Positions 41,493-45,985 of a stretch of 45,985 bases of DNA are shown here, piece after piece. The notes under the pieces are model-generated. The model searched no databases. It had not been told where the DNA came from and saw only the letters and a program-made list of their open reading frames with translations. Location of the stretch: assembly GCA_009775365.1 (NCBI GenBank), contig VSPM01000019.1:1-45985 (forward strand), read 5' to 3'. Source of the DNA: Muribaculaceae bacterium. GTDB taxonomy: Bacteria > Bacteroidota > Bacteroidia > Bacteroidales > Muribaculaceae. Each line of letters opens with the position of its first letter. Position 1 is the stretch's first letter. The position numbers and the translations under genes are program-made.

Positions 41493-41870
41493 TTATTTGA
41501 GCTCTACTTCAGCACCAGCCTCTTCGAGCTGCTTCTTCAGGCCCTCAGCCTCAGCTTTGGGAAGACCTTCCTTAACAACACCGGGAGCGCCGTCAACGAG
41601 GGCTTTAGCCTCCTTAAGACCGAGACCGGTGAGCTCCTTAACGAGCTTAACAACTGCCAACTTGCTTGCGCCGGCTGCCTTGAGAATTACGTCGAAGTTA
41701 GTCTTCTCCTCCTCAGCGGGTGCACCAGCTGCGGCGGGACCAGCTGCAACTGCCACTGCAGCAGCGGCGGGTTCGATGCCATACTCCTCTTTGAGGATCT
41801 GAGCAAGTTCGTTCACTTCCTTTACGGAAAGGTTAACAAGTTGTTCTGCAAATGCTTTCAAATCTGCCAT
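41493..41870 (-). CDS. rplL: Ribosomal protein bL12
   Basis: The protein has 125 residues. The N-terminal dimer domain, an Ala/Gly-rich hinge (about 35-52) and the C-terminal factor-binding domain (GLGLKEAKALVDGAPGVVKE) are in normal order. It forms the stalk with bL10. Confidence 0.98.
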   Translation of the reverse strand: MADLKAFAEQLVNLSVKEVNELAQILKEEYGIEPAAAAVAVAAGPAAAGAPAEEEKTNFDVILKAAGASKLAVVKLVKELTGLGLKEAKALVDGAPGVVKEGLPKAEAEGLKKQLEEAGAEVELK

Positions 41871-41902
41871 TGTTGTATTTCTTTTTATTATTTTTTACTT
41901 GA

Positions 41903-42427
41903 TTAGTTTTCTTTGTTAGACAAGGTCTCCAATATGCCATGAAGCTTGGTGGCTCCGCTCTGAAGTGCGCTGACAACGTTCTTGGCAGGACTCTGGAGAA
42001 GACCGATGACATCGGCAATAAGTTCGTTTTTGCTCTTGATGTTGCTAAGAGTGTCTAACTGCTCTTCGCCAACATAGACTGTCTCCTCTACATAAGCGCC
42101 TTTAAGAAGGGGCAATGTATCGTTTTTCTGACGGAACTTCTTGATGAGCTTTGCAGGAGCGTTGCCCACGTTGCTGAGAAGAAGTGTTGTTTCGCCATGG
42201 AGAAGGTCATAAAGCCCACTGTAGTCGTTCTCGCTTGCTTCCAAGGCTTTCTTAAGAAGGGTGTTCTTGACGCAAAGCATCTTGATGTCCTCCTTAAAAC
42301 ATGCGCGACGGAGTGCGCTTGTCTTTTCTGCATCGAGACCGGAAGTCTGTGTAAGATATACGCAGCTGTATTCAGCAAGCGTATTTCCTATCTTTTCAAT
42401 GATGAGTGATTTATCTTCCTTTTTCAT
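41903..42427 (-). CDS. rplJ: Ribosomal protein uL10
   Basis: The protein has 174 residues. KNTLLKKALE and the LHGETTLLLSN region are typical of uL10, and the C-terminal helix binds bL12 dimers. It is 32 bp from rplL and 17 bp from rplA. Confidence 0.97.
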   Translation of the reverse strand: MKKEDKSLIIEKIGNTLAEYSCVYLTQTSGLDAEKTSALRRACFKEDIKMLCVKNTLLKKALEASENDYSGLYDLLHGETTLLLSNVGNAPAKLIKKFRQKNDTLPLLKGAYVEETVYVGEEQLDTLSNIKSKNELIADVIGLLQSPAKNVVSALQSGATKLHGILETLSNKEN

Positions 42428-42444
42428 TTCGTCTTCTTTTTAGT

Positions 42445-43140
42445 TTATTCAACCACAGACTTGGGTTCCACTTTTACGCCGGGACTCATTGTGCTCGAAA
42501 GATAAATGCTCTTGATATATGTGCCCTTGGCAGTCGCAGGTTTTAATTTAACAAGAGTGTTGATAAATTCTTTTGCGTTGTCGCGCATCTGCTCGGGGGT
42601 GAAACTTACCTTGCCGATTGAAGCGTGTACAATACCTGTCTTGTCTACCTTGAAGTCAATCTTACCCTGCTTAACCTCTTTCACAGCCTTAGCCACGTCC
42701 ATTGTAACTGTGCCGCTCTTGGGGTTAGGCATAAGACCGCGGGGACCGAGGATACGGCCCAAAGGACCGAGTTTGCCCATCACAGACGGCTGAGTGATGA
42801 TCACATCAACGTCAGTCCATCCACCTTTGATCTTTGCAAGATATTCGTCAAGACCTACATAGTCGGCACCGGCTTCCTTTGCGGCAGCTTCTGCGTCGGG
42901 TGTGCAAAGCACGAGCACGCGAACCTGCTTGCCTGTTCCGTGGGGGAGTGAAACCACGCCACGTACCATTTGGTCAGCCTTACGGGGATCGACGCCAAGA
43001 CGGACGTCTATATCGAAAGAAGCGTCAAATTTGGCATAGTTTACCTCTTTAACCTTCTCCGCTGCTTCGGCGAGAGTATAAGCCTTCCCGGGTTCAATCT
43101 TCGACAAAGCCAACTTTTGATTTTTTGTCAGTTTTCCCAT
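42445..43140 (-). CDS. rplA: Ribosomal protein uL1
   Basis: The protein has 231 residues. LGPLGRILGPRGLMPNPKSG is the family signature, and it lies in normal position. In other bacteria uL1 represses its own mRNA; no clear mimic of its rRNA site was identified here. It is 12 bp from rplK. Confidence 0.97.
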   Translation of the reverse strand: MGKLTKNQKLALSKIEPGKAYTLAEAAEKVKEVNYAKFDASFDIDVRLGVDPRKADQMVRGVVSLPHGTGKQVRVLVLCTPDAEAAAKEAGADYVGLDEYLAKIKGGWTDVDVIITQPSVMGKLGPLGRILGPRGLMPNPKSGTVTMDVAKAVKEVKQGKIDFKVDKTGIVHASIGKVSFTPEQMRDNAKEFINTLVKLKPATAKGTYIKSIYLSSTMSPGVKVEPKSVVE

Positions 43141-43152
43141 TTTTGAAGATTT

Positions 43153-43596
43153 TTAGATGTTTTCAGGGAATGCCCCTTTAACGGTGATACCCATGCTTCT
43201 CGCTGTGCCGGCAACCATGCGCATTGCCGAGTCTAAAGTAAAACAGTTCAAATCAGGCATCTTGTCTTCTGCAATAGTCTTCACCTGATCCCATGAAATC
43301 TCCGCTACCTTCTTACGGTTAGGCTGTGCAGAACCGCTCTTGAGCTTTGCAATCTCCTTGAGCTGAACCGCTACCGGCGGTGTCTTCACGATAAAGTCGA
43401 AAGACTTATCAGTGTAATAAGTGATTACAACCGGTAATACCTTTCCTGCCTTATCTTGGGTACGGGCGTTGAATTGCTTGCAAAATTCCATGATATTGAT
43501 GCCCTTCGAACCCAATGCGGGTCCTACTGGAGGCGACGGATTCGCCGCACCACCCTTTATCTGCAATTTGATCTGTCCAGCAATTTCTTTAGCCAT
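43153..43596 (-). CDS. rplK: Ribosomal protein uL11
   Basis: The protein has 147 residues. The proline-rich start NPSPPVGPALGSKGINIMEF and the C-terminal rRNA-binding domain (DQVKTIAEDKMPDLNCFTLD) are typical. Confidence 0.97.
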   Translation of the reverse strand: MAKEIAGQIKLQIKGGAANPSPPVGPALGSKGINIMEFCKQFNARTQDKAGKVLPVVITYYTDKSFDFIVKTPPVAVQLKEIAKLKSGSAQPNRKKVAEISWDQVKTIAEDKMPDLNCFTLDSAMRMVAGTARSMGITVKGAFPENI

Positions 43597-43660
43597 TGTT
43601 GTTAATGTTTAAATTGTTTGATGCAAGGTTTACTTTCCTCCGAAATCGTAACATATTTCG

Positions 43661-44212
43661 TCAGATGCGCTCCACTTGCGAATTTTCCAACTCTAAGTCG
43701 GTCGGGCGGCCAAATATCTTGACCTCGACCTTAATCTTCTTCTTGTCGGCGTTAACCTCCCTGATGACTCCACTGAAACCGGAAAATGGCCCGAAATTTA
43801 CTTTCACTGACTCACCCACCAGATATTCCAATGACTCGTCATCCTGCGGAGCCCTCAGGTCATCAGCCGCACCAAGCATCCTCATCACCTCGCTCTCTCT
43901 TAGAGGCTCGGGGAGACTTGACTTGCTGCGACCACGCAAAAAATCAATGACATTCGTGGTGTTTCGGAGTTCATATATAACCTCTCCAGTAAGATATGCT
44001 TCAACGAACACATATCCGGAGTAAAGGTTACGCTCCTTCAACACTTTCTTGCCATTGCGCGTGGTGTAAACTTTCTCTGTAGGTATCAATACCTGGGAAA
44101 CATAACGTCCGAGATTTGTGTTCTTGATTTGTGCATCCAGAACTTCCTTGACTTTTGCTTCCTTTCCCGAAATGGCACGCAAAACATACCATTCTTTCTT
44201 TTCGTCAGCCAT
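43661..44212 (-). CDS. nusG: Transcription factor NusG
   Basis: The protein has 183 residues. The NGN domain has WYVLRAISGKEAKVKEVL and GYVFVEAYL; the KOW motif is ESVKVNFGPFSGFSGVIREV. It acts with RNA polymerase in elongation and links it to the ribosome or Rho. Confidence 0.97.
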   Translation of the reverse strand: MADEKKEWYVLRAISGKEAKVKEVLDAQIKNTNLGRYVSQVLIPTEKVYTTRNGKKVLKERNLYSGYVFVEAYLTGEVIYELRNTTNVIDFLRGRSKSSLPEPLRESEVMRMLGAADDLRAPQDDESLEYLVGESVKVNFGPFSGFSGVIREVNADKKKIKVEVKIFGRPTDLELENSQVERI

Positions 44213-44231
44213 TGAGCTACAATGTTTAAGT

Positions 44232-44423
44232 TTAGAAACTGATACTGTAAATAAGCTCCATCAGAAGATTGAAAATCTTATCCACAACCCAAATAAACAC
44301 AGCGATGATGATGGAAGCAATCAACACCAGCACTGAGCTGCTGATAAGTTGTTTCTGAGTCGGCCAAGAAACCTTATAGACCAATTCGCTATAAGATTCC
44401 TTTATATCGTTGATTAATTTCAT
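44232..44423 (-). CDS. secE: Preprotein translocase subunit SecE
   Basis: I start at the ATG at 44423 (MKLINDIKESYSELVYKVSW); the open frame upstream overlaps the tRNA-Trp gene. The 63-residue protein has the conserved WPTQKQLISSS motif and one membrane helix (VLIASIIIAVFIWVVD). Confidence 0.95.
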   Translation of the reverse strand: MKLINDIKESYSELVYKVSWPTQKQLISSSVLVLIASIIIAVFIWVVDKIFNLLMELIYSISF

Positions 44424-44435
44424 ATTGCGTCTGAT

Positions 44436-44511
44436 TGGCACGGGAAGAGAGGCTCGAACTCCCGACACCTGGTTTTGGAGACCAGTGCTCTACCGACTGA
44501 GCTATTCCCGT
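44436..44511 (-). tRNA. tRNA-Trp (CCA anticodon)
   Basis: On the minus strand the cloverleaf reads ACGGGAA ... CTGGTCTCCAAAACCAG ... TTCCCGT with GTTCGAGCC in the T arm. The anticodon is CCA. The 3' CCA end is encoded at 44436-44438. Confidence 0.95.
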
Positions 44512-44517
44512 AAATAT

Positions 44518-44543
44518 GGGGCCTTCATAAAGCCGAAGGCCCC
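44518..44543 (-). terminator. Hairpin between tuf and tRNA-Trp
   Basis: GGGGCCTTC (44518-44526) pairs with GAAGGCCCC (44535-44543), 9 bp, 8-nt loop. It lacks a clear T tract, so it may end the tuf message partly or mark a processing site before the tRNA. Confidence 0.5.
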
Positions 44544-44587
44544 AAGATTATTCTTTCTCAGTGTGCAAACAATCGTCTGCCCTGTTA

Positions 44588-45775
44588 TTAGTCGTCGATA
44601 ACTGAAGTGATCTGACCTGAACCTACTGTGCGGCCACCTTCGCGGATTGCGAAACGAAGACCCTGATCACATGCAACCGGAGTGATGAGCTTAACCTCGA
44701 TCTCTACATTGTCGCCAGGCATTACCATTTCAATTCCCTCAGGAAGTGTAATCTCGCCGGTTACGTCAAGAGTACGGATGTAGAACTGAGGACGATACTT
44801 GTTGTGGAACGGAGTGTGACGGCCACCTTCTTCTTTCTTCAAGATATAAACCTGAGCCTTGAAGTGATCATGAGGCTTAACCTGTCCCGGGTGGCAGATA
44901 ACCATACCACGCTTGATTTCATCCTTGTCGATACCACGGAGAAGCAGACCTACGTTGTCACCAGCCTCGCCTTCGTCAAGAATCTTGCGGAACATCTCAA
45001 CACCTGTTACAACTGACTTCTTGTCAGCACCAAGGCCAAGAATCTGAACCTCATCACCTACCTTCACGCGGCCAGCCTCGATACGACCGGTTGCCACTGT
45101 ACCACGACCTGTGATTGAGAATACGTCCTCAACAGGCATAAGGAAGGGTTTATCAACATCACGGGGAGGAAGTGGAATCCAGTTGTCTACTGCATCCATG
45201 AGTTCCATCACTTTTTCTTCCCACTGGGGCTCGCCGTTAAGAGCACCAAGAGCAGAACCGCGAATGATAGGAGTCTCGTCTCCATCGTAATCATATTGTG
45301 AAAGGAGGTCGCGCATATCCATCTCAACGAGCTCGAGCATCTCTTCGTCGTCTACCATGTCACACTTGTTCATGAAGACAACAAGACGCGGAACGTTCAC
45401 CTGACGGGCGAGAAGGATGTGCTCGCGAGTCTGAGGCATCGGACCATCAGTTGCAGCAACCACGATGATTGCACCGTCCATCTGAGCAGCACCTGTAACC
45501 ATGTTCTTCACATAGTCGGCGTGTCCCGGACAGTCAACATGAGCATAGTGACGATTTGCAGTCTGATACTCAACGTGTGCGGTATTGATAGTAATACCAC
45601 GCTCTTTCTCCTCGGGAGCGTTATCAATTGAATCGAATGAACGAAGCTCGGAAAGACCTTTTTCAGCAAGCACCTTAGTGATGGCTGCAGTAAGCGTGGT
45701 CTTGCCATGGTCTACGTGGCCGATTGTACCGATGTTTACATGCGGTTTGGTTCTTTCGAATTTTTCTTTAGCCAT
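44588..45775 (-). CDS. tuf: Elongation factor Tu
   Basis: The protein has 395 residues. G1 is GHVDHGKTT, G3 DCPGHADY, G4 NKCD. The switch and beta-barrel domains are intact. It carries aminoacyl-tRNA to the ribosome. It lies between tRNA-Thr and tRNA-Trp, a typical Bacteroidetes arrangement. Confidence 0.98.
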   Translation of the reverse strand: MAKEKFERTKPHVNIGTIGHVDHGKTTLTAAITKVLAEKGLSELRSFDSIDNAPEEKERGITINTAHVEYQTANRHYAHVDCPGHADYVKNMVTGAAQMDGAIIVVAATDGPMPQTREHILLARQVNVPRLVVFMNKCDMVDDEEMLELVEMDMRDLLSQYDYDGDETPIIRGSALGALNGEPQWEEKVMELMDAVDNWIPLPPRDVDKPFLMPVEDVFSITGRGTVATGRIEAGRVKVGDEVQILGLGADKKSVVTGVEMFRKILDEGEAGDNVGLLLRGIDKDEIKRGMVICHPGQVKPHDHFKAQVYILKKEEGGRHTPFHNKYRPQFYIRTLDVTGEITLPEGIEMVMPGDNVEIEVKLITPVACDQGLRFAIREGGRTVGSGQITSVIDD

Positions 45776-45836
45776 AAGTTTTGCTAGTATTATTTAGTTG
45801 TTTTATTTTCCTCTGCGAAAGGAGAGATTCCCATAG

Positions 45837-45908
<72 letters not shown>

Positions 45909-45912
45909 AATC

Positions 45913-45985
45913 TGGAGCGGAAGACGAGGTTCGAACTCGCGACCCTTAGCTTGGAAGGCTAATGCTCTACCAACTGAGCTACTTC
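45913..45985 (-). tRNA. tRNA-Gly (TCC anticodon), cut by the window edge
   Basis: On the minus strand: anticodon arm TTAGCCTTCCAAGCTAA with anticodon TCC, T arm CGAGTTCGAACCTCG, acceptor CTTCCGC, discriminator T and an encoded CCA (45913-45915). The first three bases of the 5' acceptor strand lie beyond the window. Confidence 0.9.

Overview
The window is a chromosomal segment of a Bacteroidales bacterium, most likely Muribaculaceae or a close relative. The evidence is the gene order tRNA-Gly / tRNA-Thr / tuf / tRNA-Trp / secE / nusG / rplK / rplA / rplJ / rplL / rpoB / rpoC, Bacteroidetes-type promoters (TTTG, 19-20 bases, TAnnTTTG), proteins with type IX-like C-terminal sorting tails, a DUF4252 gene beside an ECF sigma factor, and many lipoproteins. 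The family assignment is an inference from style, not from a 16S gene.

Left end (1-6 kb) is accessory. A scar of an integrative element (helix-turn-helix fragment joined to the first residues of a tyrosine integrase) precedes four co-directional genes: a sigma-70-type factor fused through one membrane helix to an outer-membrane-type beta-barrel, a radical SAM/SPASM-like protein, a Gfo/Idh/MocA oxidoreductase and a CotH-kinase-like lipoprotein. A perfect 12-bp inverted repeat separates the sigma gene from the other three. This cluster is the best candidate for an undescribed system.

6-17 kb is a patchwork: lrgAB with a structured leader, an LtaS/sulfatase-fold membrane protein whose promoter lies in an 18-bp perfect palindrome, a truncated cytosine methyltransferase, a GNAT, a TPR/HTH membrane protein, a flavodoxin-ferredoxin protein, a HxlR regulator divergent from a cupin, an SDR, an SMR exporter followed by a decayed flavin (Nim-like) gene and a LuxR fragment, a GH5 lipoprotein, and an M48 peptidase remnant. 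At least five broken genes lie in the first 17.6 kb.

17.7-33 kb holds an ECF sigma / membrane partner / DUF4252 set, a thioredoxin-like lipoprotein, a long-chain acyl-CoA synthetase-like enzyme, an MscS channel, a four-gene operon (membrane protein, winged-helix regulator, TonB-type barrel receptor, DUF2141-like protein) with a duplicated palindromic operator, the pheS-nth pair, a SIMPL protein, and a large secreted protein with a sorting tail.

33-46 kb is the conserved transcription/translation block on the minus strand, read from tRNA-Gly at the right edge to rpoC. A strong hairpin plus T7 tract lies between rplL and rpoB and looks like an attenuator that sets RNA polymerase against ribosomal protein synthesis.
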